In this document: positions 7,630 through 15,025 of the stretch, in pieces | Numbering within the stretch: position 1 is the first letter of the stretch | How the letters are laid out: every line of letters starts with the position of its first letter | Source: Leptospira idonii | Lineage (GTDB): Bacteria > Spirochaetota > Leptospiria > Leptospirales > Leptospiraceae | Assembly (NCBI RefSeq): GCF_004770995.1 | Contig: NZ_RQHW01000051.1 | Coordinates: 1 to 33,843 of the forward strand | Direction of reading: 5' to 3' | Length of the DNA stretch: 33,843 nucleotides | Notes under the pieces: model-generated | Databases searched by the model: none | Seen by the model: only the letters and a program-made list of their open reading frames with translations | Told to the model about the DNA's origin: nothing | Program-made: the position numbers and the translations under genes

Positions 7630-8952
7630 ATGGTCGATACGACAACTTTGGAAAAACGCCCCCCCTCCAGCATTGCTCTTTTGGAAGAAATGGAAAGGAC
7701 ATACAAAGACCTTCCTATGGAAGCCATCGTAAAACAAGACATCCTCAGACAGGGAATTCATTTTTTACCCGAATCATTTCAAGTGGTGGGAGATTATAAA
7801 GCCAAAGACTATTTCATATTCTCATTCGATCATATTCCTTTGGCGGATCTGAAAGACGGTGCCGATACGAAGGCCCCGGAAGAGATCAAAATCCAAGGAG
7901 GTTACTTTAACCTTCTAAAAACGGTGATCTCCACAAGAAACAACCCTCATTCCCCTTATAAAATGAAGGCGTTAGAGGGGGTTCCTACCCTCTTTTTGGG
8001 AGAAACTGTGATCGGAAGCGCAGAATATCCTCCCATTCCCAGCTGGTACAAACATAAAACAAAAAGCGGGAAACTTCCGGGAGAAATCGCTCCTGTCATC
8101 GAATGGGGCTACCTCATTTATCTGACAGTTTTTCGAAATTGTCAATATTTTGGTAAAGACGAAGAATGCGCTTACTGCGACATCAATCACAACTATAGAC
8201 AACAGAAAGGTGCCGGCCGACCTTATACAGGCGTTAAAGACGTAGAAGACATCTTGGAAGTGATGTCCTGGATCGATGCGGAAGACCAAATCGCAAAAGT
8301 GTATACGATCACAGGAGGATCCGTCCTCACCTCTCTCAAAAAGAAATCGGAAGTTGACTTTTACCTTCAGTATCCTCAAGCCATCGAAGAAAGATTTCCG
8401 AAACGATGGATGGGAAAATTAGTAGCGCAGGCCTTTGAAAAAGAAGACTGCCAAAAATTCAAAGATGCAGGAATCGAAATCTACCACCCTAATTATGAAG
8501 TTTGGGATAAAAACCTTTTCGAAAAGATCTGCCCGGGGAAAGCAAGCTGGATCGGATGGGAAAATTGGATCCGCAGAGTGGTAGATTCCGCTGAAGTCTT
8601 CGGACCGGAAAAAGTGATTCCTAACTTCGTAGGAGGAGTCGAACTTTCCGAACCTTGGGGTTTCAAAACGGTTAAGGAAGCAGTCGATTCCACAAAACAA
8701 GGATTAGATTTTTTTATGAGTAAGGGAATTGTTCCTCGTTTTACAGCTTGGTGCCCGGAACCTTACACTACCTTAGGCCAACAAGCAGGTCCCCCTCTCG
8801 TATATTTCTGCGAACTTTTACGTGCCTGGAAAGAGACATTTGAAAAATACAATCTTCCTACTCCTCCTGGATACGGAGAACCCGGACCCGGCAAGGCGGT
8901 TTTTTCAGTTTCCGCATTTATGGATGTAATAGGATATTCTGGACGAAATTAA
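7630..8952 (+). CDS. Radical SAM protein with non-canonical CX8CX2C cluster
   Basis: The 440-residue soluble protein has a single cysteine cluster, C171-x8-C180-x2-C183, inside FRNCQYFGKDEECAYCDIN. It is followed by the aromatic CxYCD typical of the radical SAM cluster loop and by TITGGSVLT (226-234), which fits the SAM-binding GGE-like strand. This suggests a SAM-dependent radical enzyme that departs from the usual CX3CX2C spacing. Other conserved-looking blocks are IYHPNYEVWDK, IPNFVGGVE and FTAWCPEP. The C-terminus ends in FSVSAFMDVIGYSG. The substrate is unknown. The family appears intact and not truncated. A phosphatase-type signalling gene begins 29 bases downstream, so co-transcription is possible without implying a shared pathway. 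Confidence 0.85.
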   Translation: MVDTTTLEKRPPSSIALLEEMERTYKDLPMEAIVKQDILRQGIHFLPESFQVVGDYKAKDYFIFSFDHIPLADLKDGADTKAPEEIKIQGGYFNLLKTVISTRNNPHSPYKMKALEGVPTLFLGETVIGSAEYPPIPSWYKHKTKSGKLPGEIAPVIEWGYLIYLTVFRNCQYFGKDEECAYCDINHNYRQQKGAGRPYTGVKDVEDILEVMSWIDAEDQIAKVYTITGGSVLTSLKKKSEVDFYLQYPQAIEERFPKRWMGKLVAQAFEKEDCQKFKDAGIEIYHPNYEVWDKNLFEKICPGKASWIGWENWIRRVVDSAEVFGPEKVIPNFVGGVELSEPWGFKTVKEAVDSTKQGLDFFMSKGIVPRFTAWCPEPYTTLGQQAGPPLVYFCELLRAWKETFEKYNLPTPPGYGEPGPGKAVFSVSAFMDVIGYSGRN

Positions 8953-8981
8953 TAGATTTTCTGATAAAGAGAAAACCTATT

Positions 8982-11081
8982 ATGCGAATTGATCCTTCTT
9001 CTCCGCTCCGTTTCCTGGTTGGGATCTTTTTCCTTTTCCTATGGGGATGCGACGGAGTGTTCCTTCTTCCGGAAGAAACCTTAGTCTTCCGGAAAGGAAT
9101 TCTGGATCTAAGCACCTACACATTCAAAGAAGACAGCATAGTAGACATCCAAGGGGAATGGGAACTCTATTACGATGAGTTTCATTATCCTCCTTTTCAC
9201 GGAGAAAAAAAACTCACAGCTTATTTGGATCTTCCGAACTCCTGGCAAGGAATGGAAGTGGACGGAAAAACGCTTCCTAGAACGGGTCATGTCACATTAA
9301 GAGGAACCGTTCTCATCAACAAAGAAACAGTGGGACAAGAACTTAGGATCTTTATCCCCGATGTGGCTTCTTCTTACAGAATGTTCGCAAACGGAGTTTT
9401 ACTGGGAGGGCAAGGAAAACCGGGAATCAATCGGTTCGACGACGCTGCACTCATCAAACCGAAATACTACACTCTCATCCCCGACTCGGATCGGATCGAA
9501 ATCGTATTTCATATCTCCAATTACGAAAACAACTTCGGCGGTTTTTGGGCCATTCCAAAGATAGGCAACAAATATGCGCTAGATAGAGAAAGAATGATCA
9601 CCATCGCAAGAGAATTATTCTTGTTAGGTGCTTTGATACTCATCGGTTTGTATCACTGGGGATTGTATTTTTACAGAAGAAAAGAAAAATCCATTTTCTA
9701 TTTCGCATTGTTTTGTTTTTTTCTGGGCATCCGTGTCGCTTTTACCGGCAACAGATACATATTGGAACTTTTCCCCGATCTCCATTGGCCGACAGTCTTT
9801 CGAATCGAATTCACTTCCTATTATTTTGCAGTTCCTGTATTCTTATTATTCATCTCTCATCTGTTTCCTTTGGATTCGAACAAAAAGTTCGTCAAAACCA
9901 TCCTAGTCCTTTCCTTTTTATTCGGACTGACTCTTTTACTTCCCATTTCCATTTTCACGATTCTGCTCAACGGTTTTTCAGCAATCGTCGTTGTTACGAT
10001 CGCTTATGTGATCCATGTCAATACCAAAGCGATCCTCAATAAAAGACCCAATTCCAAACTATTTCTTATCGGTTTACTTGCATTTGCATCTTCTGTGGCG
10101 TTGGATATCATCCGCCATAGCCTGAACGACAGAGGAGTTTCTTTGACTCCTTACGGTCTTTTGAGTTTTATCTTCTTCCAATCATTGATTCTTTCCAGCA
10201 GGATTGCAAGCGCATTCACAAGAGCGGAAGAATTGGCGGAAAGTCTAAAAATATCTAACGACTCTTTGTTGGCATTGACGGAGAACTTGGAATCTATGGT
10301 TTCGGAAAGGACTTCCCAGCTCAATTCCACATTGCAAAGATTAAAGAAAGATCTCCAGCTTGCGAAAAAGATACAACAAAAGATATTGCCGACTCAGGAC
10401 ATCCACCTTCCCAATATTAAATTCCATCTTTATTTCCAACCTCAGGACGAAGTGGGAGGAGATTTTTACGACGTATTCGAATTGGAAAACGGAACAGTTC
10501 GTTTTTTCCTTGCGGACGCCACAGGCCATGGAATCCAAGCGGCTCTTTATACGATGGCGATCAAATCCGAATACGAAGCGATCAAAAGGTTCATCACCAA
10601 AACGGACGATTTGATGAACCATCTCAATCAAAAAGTGCAGAACAAATTCGCAGGATTAAAGATCGTATTCTCATGCTTTTTAGTGGATATAGATACGATC
10701 ACGAACACAATCTACTATAGTTCCGCAGGCCATCCCGATCAGATTTTAATTTCCAAAGACCAATTTCATTTTTTTCCCAGAACGGGAAACATCATAGGAT
10801 TAAGAAAAGAACAACCTTACACTCAGAATACGACTAAGTTTTATCCGGGAGATAAGCTCTTTTTGTTCACTGACGGGATTTTGGAACAAAAAAATACGAA
10901 CAGGGAAGAATACGGAAGAGATAGAATCTTAAACGTATTAAAACGATTCGTAAATAAAGAAGGAGAAAGGATCGTTGCGGAACTAGTGATCGATTTATTT
11001 TCCTTCCAAGGGCCGAGCATTCAGGAAGACGACCAGACTATGATGTTCATAGAATGGGAATCCCAGAAAGACAGACCCTAA
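8982..11081 (+). CDS. 7TM-DISM sensor with SpoIIE/PP2C phosphatase output
   Basis: The 699-residue membrane signalling protein starts with a signal peptide that has a possible lipobox (LWGC, Cys 23). A beta-rich extracellular domain follows (about 40-195, GEWELYYDEF and a carbohydrate-binding-like jelly-roll region), then seven transmembrane helices (about 205-410). A coiled-coil linker (415-465, ENLESMVSERTSQLNSTLQR) leads to a PP2C/SpoIIE phosphatase domain (470-697). Metal-binding acidic motifs are present: GGDFYD (near 493), LADATGHG (near 510), FTDG (near 629) and EDDQTMMF (near 683). Family knowledge says such proteins sense an extracellular ligand and dephosphorylate anti-sigma-factor antagonists. 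No partner STAS or kinase gene is in this window. Confidence 0.92.
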   Translation: MRIDPSSPLRFLVGIFFLFLWGCDGVFLLPEETLVFRKGILDLSTYTFKEDSIVDIQGEWELYYDEFHYPPFHGEKKLTAYLDLPNSWQGMEVDGKTLPRTGHVTLRGTVLINKETVGQELRIFIPDVASSYRMFANGVLLGGQGKPGINRFDDAALIKPKYYTLIPDSDRIEIVFHISNYENNFGGFWAIPKIGNKYALDRERMITIARELFLLGALILIGLYHWGLYFYRRKEKSIFYFALFCFFLGIRVAFTGNRYILELFPDLHWPTVFRIEFTSYYFAVPVFLLFISHLFPLDSNKKFVKTILVLSFLFGLTLLLPISIFTILLNGFSAIVVVTIAYVIHVNTKAILNKRPNSKLFLIGLLAFASSVALDIIRHSLNDRGVSLTPYGLLSFIFFQSLILSSRIASAFTRAEELAESLKISNDSLLALTENLESMVSERTSQLNSTLQRLKKDLQLAKKIQQKILPTQDIHLPNIKFHLYFQPQDEVGGDFYDVFELENGTVRFFLADATGHGIQAALYTMAIKSEYEAIKRFITKTDDLMNHLNQKVQNKFAGLKIVFSCFLVDIDTITNTIYYSSAGHPDQILISKDQFHFFPRTGNIIGLRKEQPYTQNTTKFYPGDKLFLFTDGILEQKNTNREEYGRDRILNVLKRFVNKEGERIVAELVIDLFSFQGPSIQEDDQTMMFIEWESQKDRP

Positions 11082-11099
11082 TCAAGGGATAAAAAGAAT

Positions 11100-11531
11100 T
11101 TATTTTTTAATAAAGAGCCTATCGATTCCGTGCGTTTCGAACTCTTTATCATATTTTTGAATTTCAACTTCGGACTTTCTCTCCAATTCTTCTTCCGACA
11201 TCTTTTTCAAATCGGATTCGGAAACGGTTTTAGAAAGATCCCTCTGCCCTAATTCAAACGCAAGATCGGACCAAAAAATATCATCGTTATAAGGATCGAT
11301 GTACGACTCGTGCAGATTATGGAAAAATTCCTCGGATAAGGAATAGGTTCCGCTGGAATCAACTTCAATCGGTTTTCCTAAACCGGCCTTATGCAGTTTC
11401 TGAAAAAGGGATTGGCAGAAAGAATCTACGGATTCTTCGCTTTCTTCATGAGGAGAGTTCACCACCCACTCATAGATGGCCAGCGCCTCTAATAGATGTT
11501 TTGCTTCGGATTCGTTTAATTTAATTTCCAT
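11100..11531 (-). CDS. Acidic hypothetical protein (143 aa)
   Basis: The soluble, strongly acidic protein is predicted to be mostly helical: LNESEAKHLLEALAIYEWVV at the start, and a Glu/Lys-rich stretch KKMSEEELERKSEVEIQKY near 109-127. It has one cysteine, no signal peptide and no known domain. Its stop codon lies 18 bases from the convergent phosphatase gene. It is downstream of the small lipoprotein gene on the same strand, separated by 89 bases that include a perfect stem-loop. Start ATG 11529-11531. Family not recognised. Confidence 0.7.
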   Translation of the reverse strand: MEIKLNESEAKHLLEALAIYEWVVNSPHEESEESVDSFCQSLFQKLHKAGLGKPIEVDSSGTYSLSEEFFHNLHESYIDPYNDDIFWSDLAFELGQRDLSKTVSESDLKKMSEEELERKSEVEIQKYDKEFETHGIDRLFIKK

Positions 11532-11574
11532 AGATTCACATTATATAAAGAATCGCCGGAAGAGGAAACCAAAT

Positions 11575-11604
11575 CTTTGGTTAAGTAGAAAAACTTAACC
11601 AAAG
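11575..11604. terminator. Perfect 11-bp stem-loop between two minus-strand genes
   Basis: CTTTGGTTAAG (11575-11585) pairs exactly with CTTAACCAAAG (11594-11604) around an eight-base loop. Neither side has a proper U-tract, so it may be a weak terminator, an RNA-processing hairpin or a protein-binding site. Confidence 0.5.
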
Positions 11605-11620
11605 AGATTCGGGTGAGAAT

Positions 11621-11965
11621 TTACTCGTAAACTTCTCCAACGAGTTCTGTCACTACAGGTGTGAGGATAAAAGTGAAAGGAGGAAGCAAAAAAGCCCATT
11701 TTGTAGATTCTTTTTGGATGATTCTGAATTTGGATCCTTTGTTCTTTTTCACTGCTTCGGAAAAAGATTCCAAACTTTCCGCAAATTCAGCATTTCTTCT
11801 CAATGGATAGATGATGAGTAGATTTAAACCGAAAGTGGTTGTTTTTTGATAGTGGTCCGGTTTGCCATCAGGAGTGGGCATGCCGTTGAATCGAGTCGCT
11901 TTTTCACTGAGTGCGCAACTCAAGAATAGGAATAAACAAAGGGGAATGGTTAGGTAACGAATCAT
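11621..11965 (-). CDS. Small lipoprotein (114 aa)
   Basis: The protein has a lipoprotein signal MIRYLTIPLCLFLFLSC with the lipidated Cys at 17 after LFLS. The mature part is about 98 residues, including a hydrophobic stretch FGLNLLIIYPLR, a charged helix (EFAESLESFSEAVKKNKGS) and a hydrophobic C-terminal segment WAFLLPPFTFILTPVV that could sit on or in a membrane. Envelope location is well supported, but the function is unknown. It is followed by a stem-loop and the acidic 143-residue gene, and preceded by a hairpin that separates it from the 50-residue gene upstream. Confidence 0.78.
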   Translation of the reverse strand: MIRYLTIPLCLFLFLSCALSEKATRFNGMPTPDGKPDHYQKTTTFGLNLLIIYPLRRNAEFAESLESFSEAVKKNKGSKFRIIQKESTKWAFLLPPFTFILTPVVTELVGEVYE

Positions 11966-12037
11966 GGCCTAATGGTTCCAAGCAAGCACGAGGAAACAAG
12001 TGTTTTTCTTTCCATTTTTTACGAAGAGTCTAGTATT

Positions 12038-12058
12038 TTCCCTTTTTTGAAAAGGGAA
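12038..12058. terminator. Hairpin downstream of the 50-residue gene
   Basis: TTCCCTTTT (12038-12046) pairs with AAAAGGGAA (12050-12058) around a three-base loop. It lies 30 bases after the stop of the small minus-strand gene and upstream of the lipoprotein gene. The U-run is part of the stem instead of following it, so termination is plausible but not certain. Confidence 0.4.
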
Positions 12059-12087
12059 TGAATAAAAATCGGAAAGAAAATTCCAAA

Positions 12088-12240
12088 TCACATAATTACA
12101 GTCATACGGTGGCTCAGATAGTCGGAGTAAATTTGTTCCACTAGAATAGAGAAATGAGGATCTTTCTTTAAGATCTCCAATTTCTCATCCAAACTCAAGG
12201 CTTTGATTTCCGGATGAAGAGATTTTATGATCACTGCCAT
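12088..12240 (-). CDS. Small hypothetical protein (50 aa) with possible autoregulatory operator
   Basis: The minus-strand frame starts at ATG 12238-12240 and stops at TGA 12088-12090. The product begins MAVIIKSLHPEIKALSLDEK, continues LEILKKDPHFSILVEQIY and ends SHRMTVIM. It is soluble, amphipathic and helical-looking, with normal codon use. The LSLDEKLEIL pattern is reminiscent of small antitoxin or addiction-module proteins, but no toxin gene adjoins it, so this stays a guess. It lacks a clear ribosome-binding site, and a candidate promoter with a 17-bp palindrome lies 10 bases upstream. It fills most of an otherwise empty 394-base interval (11966-12359). The rest of that interval is AT-rich with only the hairpin and the operator. 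Confidence 0.5.
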   Translation of the reverse strand: MAVIIKSLHPEIKALSLDEKLEILKKDPHFSILVEQIYSDYLSHRMTVIM

Positions 12241-12249
12241 AACACTTAA

Positions 12250-12278
12250 ATACCAATCATTGGTATAGTTATCGTCAA
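12250..12278 (-). promoter_or_regulatory. Promoter with overlapping 17-bp palindrome upstream of the 50-aa gene
   Basis: ATACCAAT-C-ATTGGTAT (12250-12266) is a perfect inverted repeat with 8-base arms. Read on the minus strand, TTGACG (12278-12273) is a near-consensus -35 box. Seventeen bases further on, TGGTAT (12255-12250) could be a poor -10 inside the palindrome. A repressor bound there would block this promoter, and the geometry suits autoregulation by a small DNA-binding protein. Confidence 0.5.
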
Positions 12279-12359
12279 GAAAAATAATTACTTAACAAAA
12301 ATATACATTTCAAAAGACGGGCATTTTCTTAAAAATAAAAGGATTATGTCTAGTTCACT

Positions 12360-12986
12360 TCAATCGTGAGTTTCCACCCAATCCAGAGCATCTTCCAAAC
12401 GATCGTCTCCCCAAAATAATTCTTCTTTGTAAATGAAACTAGGAGCTCCGAAAATCCCTAAGACGCGAGCCTTCTCCGTTTCGTTTCTAAGAGCTTCTTT
12501 GTTGGCATCCGATTTGGAATTTGCCAGGATAGAATCGATACCAAGAACATTTAACCTTTGTAAAATGGACCTAAGTGTATCTTCCGAAGATATATCTTTG
12601 TTTTCCTGAAATTGAGCACAAAACACTTGTTTAATAAAATCGGAATTCCAAACTTCCCCGGAAGATAAAACCGCAATTCTTGCAGCAAACAAACCGTTTG
12701 CAGGAAATACGGAAGGGATCACCAAAGGAATTCCCCATTTATCCGCCCTTCGGTTCAAATCTTTCCACATATATTTCCCTTTCGCAGGATAAATATGAAA
12801 AGGAGAAGTATCCCAACCCATCGTTTTAAAGATGGGCCCGAGTAAAATCGGTTTGAATACAATGCGGACATTCTTCTCTTTCACAAGAGAAGACACTCTC
12901 ATCACGGAAAGATAAGAATATGTACTTGCAAAATCGAAATAAAATTCAAGTTCCTTCACGAGGATAATTTTTCCAAACATCCGCAA
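12360..12986 (-). CDS. 2-hydroxychromene-2-carboxylate isomerase/DsbA-family (kappa GST-like) protein
   Basis: The 208-residue thioredoxin-fold protein starts LEFYFDFASTYSYLS (residues 13-27). Ser21 sits where HCCA isomerases and kappa GSTs carry the catalytic serine, and there is no CxxC, so it is not a disulfide oxidase. RIVFKPILLGPIFKTMG, PANGLFAARIA and LGIFGAPSFIYKEELFWGDDRLE near the C-terminus are also typical. Family members isomerise aromatic-degradation intermediates with glutathione or act on related thiol chemistry. The substrate here is unknown. The start is TTG 12986, with AGGAG (12996-13000) nine bases upstream. ATG 12980 and GTG 12959 are alternatives. It overlaps the end of the aminotransferase by 41 bases and is the last gene of a three-gene operon. 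Confidence 0.85.
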   Translation of the reverse strand: MRMFGKIILVKELEFYFDFASTYSYLSVMRVSSLVKEKNVRIVFKPILLGPIFKTMGWDTSPFHIYPAKGKYMWKDLNRRADKWGIPLVIPSVFPANGLFAARIAVLSSGEVWNSDFIKQVFCAQFQENKDISSEDTLRSILQRLNVLGIDSILANSKSDANKEALRNETEKARVLGIFGAPSFIYKEELFWGDDRLEDALDWVETHD

Positions 12987-14154
12987 GGATCTCTACTCCT
13001 TTTTGCATATCGGAGGGACTCAAAACGGTGAAGTTCATTCTCAAAAACGAAGAGTCGGAAGAATCAGGAAAAAATTCCCTTCCCGGAACGAAAGCCAAAC
13101 CTTTTTTAAACGTTTCTTCGAATAACAGAAAACTATCGGTCAATGGAATGCGAACCCAAAGAAACATCCCTCCGTCAGGAATATGAAATTCGAAATCCGG
13201 AATTTCGGATTTTAATGTTTCGGCAAATAGATCCCTTCTCTCCCTATAACTGGAACGAATTCGGGACAAATACGATTCCCAATCGCATTCTTTTAGAAAT
13301 TCTGAAACAACAAGTTGAGACCATTGATTCGAGTTCAAATCGTTCGCTTGTTTGGCAAGGATCATCTTTCCGAAAATACCGGAAGGAACTCTCATCCACC
13401 CCAATCTGAAACCGGGAGAAACAATTTTGGAAAAAGAACCCAGCTGAATGCATAAATCTTTTCTTTTTCTGTAGGAAGAGATAGAACTATGTTTTTTTCC
13501 TTCAAAATCCAAGAGACGATACGCTTCATCTTCCACCAAAAAACATTCGTTAGAATCCAAAATTTCGGCGGCTTGTCTTTTTTTGGACTCACTCCAAGTA
13601 TAAGTGGAAGGATTTTGAAATACAGGATTCGTATAAAACAGAGTGATATCTTCCTTTTTCAGTATCTCATCCAGCTCGGATAAATTGACTCCATCCTTTT
13701 CCAAAGTAAGAGTCGAAAAAGAAGGAGAATATACCTGGAACGCCTGCAAGGCTCCCAGATAAGTGGGACTCTCCGTTAATACTCTGGAACGATTGTCTAA
13801 AAATAATTTACCGATTAAATCCAAACCTTGTTGAGAACCATGAGTGATGATGATCTCCGAAGGAGAAACTTCTTCCCCGAAACCTCCATAATAAAACTCA
13901 GAGATCCATTCCCGAAGAGGCAAGTAACCTTGAGATTCTCCGTATTGAAGCGCGATTCCGGACTTGTCCAGAATCACTTTATCTATAGCAGATCGAAACA
14001 CATCCAAAGGCAATAGACTAGGATCGGGAAGACCTCCCGCAAAAGACAATAGATCCTTTTTCCCCAACGAAGCCTTTAGGATTTCTCGGATAAGAGAAGG
14101 ACGAAAGGTTTCCGTTCTTTCCGATAAAAGATTTTGTTTCCATTCTACATCCAT
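12946..14154 (-). CDS. PLP-dependent aminotransferase, class I/II (2-aminoadipate/MocR-like subgroup)
   Basis: The 402-residue fold-type I aminotransferase has its PLP lysine K243 in QLGSFSKIVSPGFRLGW. Other landmarks are SFAGGLPDPSLLP (37-49), the sheet LQYGESQGYLPLREWI, THGSQQGLDLIG (104-115), TNPVFQNPSTYTW (175-187) with the cofactor-binding Asn, VEDEAYRLL with D209, and R250. This is the subgroup of 2-aminoadipate and aromatic/branched aminotransferases, whose substrate cannot be read off. ATG 14152-14154 overlaps the last codons of the PhzF-like gene by 10 bases, so translation is probably coupled. Its C-terminus overlaps the HCCA-isomerase gene. Confidence 0.92.
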   Translation of the reverse strand: MDVEWKQNLLSERTETFRPSLIREILKASLGKKDLLSFAGGLPDPSLLPLDVFRSAIDKVILDKSGIALQYGESQGYLPLREWISEFYYGGFGEEVSPSEIIITHGSQQGLDLIGKLFLDNRSRVLTESPTYLGALQAFQVYSPSFSTLTLEKDGVNLSELDEILKKEDITLFYTNPVFQNPSTYTWSESKKRQAAEILDSNECFLVEDEAYRLLDFEGKKHSSISSYRKRKDLCIQLGSFSKIVSPGFRLGWMRVPSGIFGKMILAKQANDLNSNQWSQLVVSEFLKECDWESYLSRIRSSYRERRDLFAETLKSEIPDFEFHIPDGGMFLWVRIPLTDSFLLFEETFKKGLAFVPGREFFPDSSDSSFLRMNFTVLSPSDMQKGVEILADVWKNYPREGT

Positions 14155-14951
14155 ATTTCCAACTCCCCTTGCATAAATAAAACCGCCTTACCTCCAATCC
14201 CTATCCTGGTTCCCCTTACCTCAGTTGAGAAATATCCTTGTCTACGGGACAACTGCAAGGATCGGAAAGAATTACGATTCAACATTCCGGACCAAAGTGG
14301 CGTTAGACTGCATTGAGCGGAACCTGTGGCGGGATCTTCGTCGATTCCTAAACAGGGAGCAAAAAATCGAAACACATAATCAAAATTAGGTTTCGAAGAA
14401 GGAGCGGTGACGATCCACCCTCTTCCTCCCGTTTCTTTCCTTAAGGCTTCGAAATCGGGAGAAAGATTCAAAATTTCTTCTTCGTGGGAATAAAGTAAAA
14501 TATGATCTTCCGAATTCCAATACTTACTAGGGGAAATTCCAAACAAAACCTTTCCTTTTTCCGAACTCCAAGAGGAATTCTCTTTGAAAGAATAAGAAGG
14601 GAAATCAAGCCAAAGTATATCACCTAACCGGGTCACTCTGAGTTCTCCCGATCTGGAAAAAAATCGAATCTCTGAAAAAGTAGGATTCAATTTTTCGAAA
14701 ACCACCCATGCGGAGGCAAGAGTGGCGTGGCCGCATAGATCCACTTCATGAGTGGGAGAAAACCACCGGATTTGATAACCTTCCTGATCGGGAACGATAT
14801 AAGCTGTCTCGGAAAGATTGTTTTCCATCGCAATGTTCTGAAGAAATTCATCATCTAAAAAACGATCCAAAGGAATGACCGCAGCAGGGTTCCCCGTAAA
14901 ATTACCTTCGCAAAAGGCATCGACTTGATATATGGGCAGCCTGGATTTCAT
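14145..14951 (-). CDS. PhzF-family isomerase/epimerase
   Basis: The 268-residue protein has the diaminopimelate-epimerase fold. It carries YQVDAFCEGNFTGNPAAV (8-25), catalytic-type E48 in NNLSETAYIV, TPTHE-like SPTHEVDLCGHATLASAW (the GHATLA motif) and GIDEDPATGSAQCS (the DPATGSA motif). PhzF proteins shift double bonds in phenazine precursors, and many relatives act on unknown small acids. No phenazine genes are nearby, so a catabolic or modification role with the co-encoded aminotransferase is likelier (inference). It is first in the operon. ATG 14949-14951 has no Shine-Dalgarno sequence, and a good promoter places the transcription start about three bases upstream, so the mRNA may be leaderless. 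Confidence 0.9.
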   Translation of the reverse strand: MKSRLPIYQVDAFCEGNFTGNPAAVIPLDRFLDDEFLQNIAMENNLSETAYIVPDQEGYQIRWFSPTHEVDLCGHATLASAWVVFEKLNPTFSEIRFFSRSGELRVTRLGDILWLDFPSYSFKENSSWSSEKGKVLFGISPSKYWNSEDHILLYSHEEEILNLSPDFEALRKETGGRGWIVTAPSSKPNFDYVFRFFAPCLGIDEDPATGSAQCSLTPLWSGMLNRNSFRSLQLSRRQGYFSTEVRGTRIGIGGKAVLFMQGELEIWM

Positions 14952-14960
14952 AATAAAAAA

Positions 14961-14989
14961 ATTTTAGTTTGATTTCTAAATTCTGTAAA
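14961..14989 (-). promoter_or_regulatory. Promoter of the phzF-like operon
   Basis: On the minus strand TTTACA (14989-14984) and TAAAAT (14966-14961) are separated by exactly 17 bases, each matching the sigma-70 consensus at five of six positions. The -35 box lies inside the first operator repeat/palindrome, so regulator binding there would directly control the operon. Confidence 0.65.
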
Positions 14990-15022
14990 TATACAGTTAG
15001 ATAAATCTATTCATATACAGTT
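14983..15022. promoter_or_regulatory. Direct-repeat operator, probable MocR-regulator binding site
   Basis: ATATACAGTT occurs at 14989-14998 and again at 15013-15022, a 24-bp period in the same orientation. The first copy is also half of the inverted repeat CTGTA-AATA-TACAG (14983-14996). MocR regulators such as GabR and PdxR bind direct repeats in the divergent region next to their own gene, so this arrangement fits the neighbouring regulator. The second copy ends three bases before the regulator's start codon, which would give autorepression. Confidence 0.65.
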
Positions 15023-15025
15023 TTT

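Noticed and set aside
9708..10042. Open frame on the plus strand within the 7TM region
   Set aside because: It is an alternative frame of the phosphatase gene, whose helices account for the sequence.
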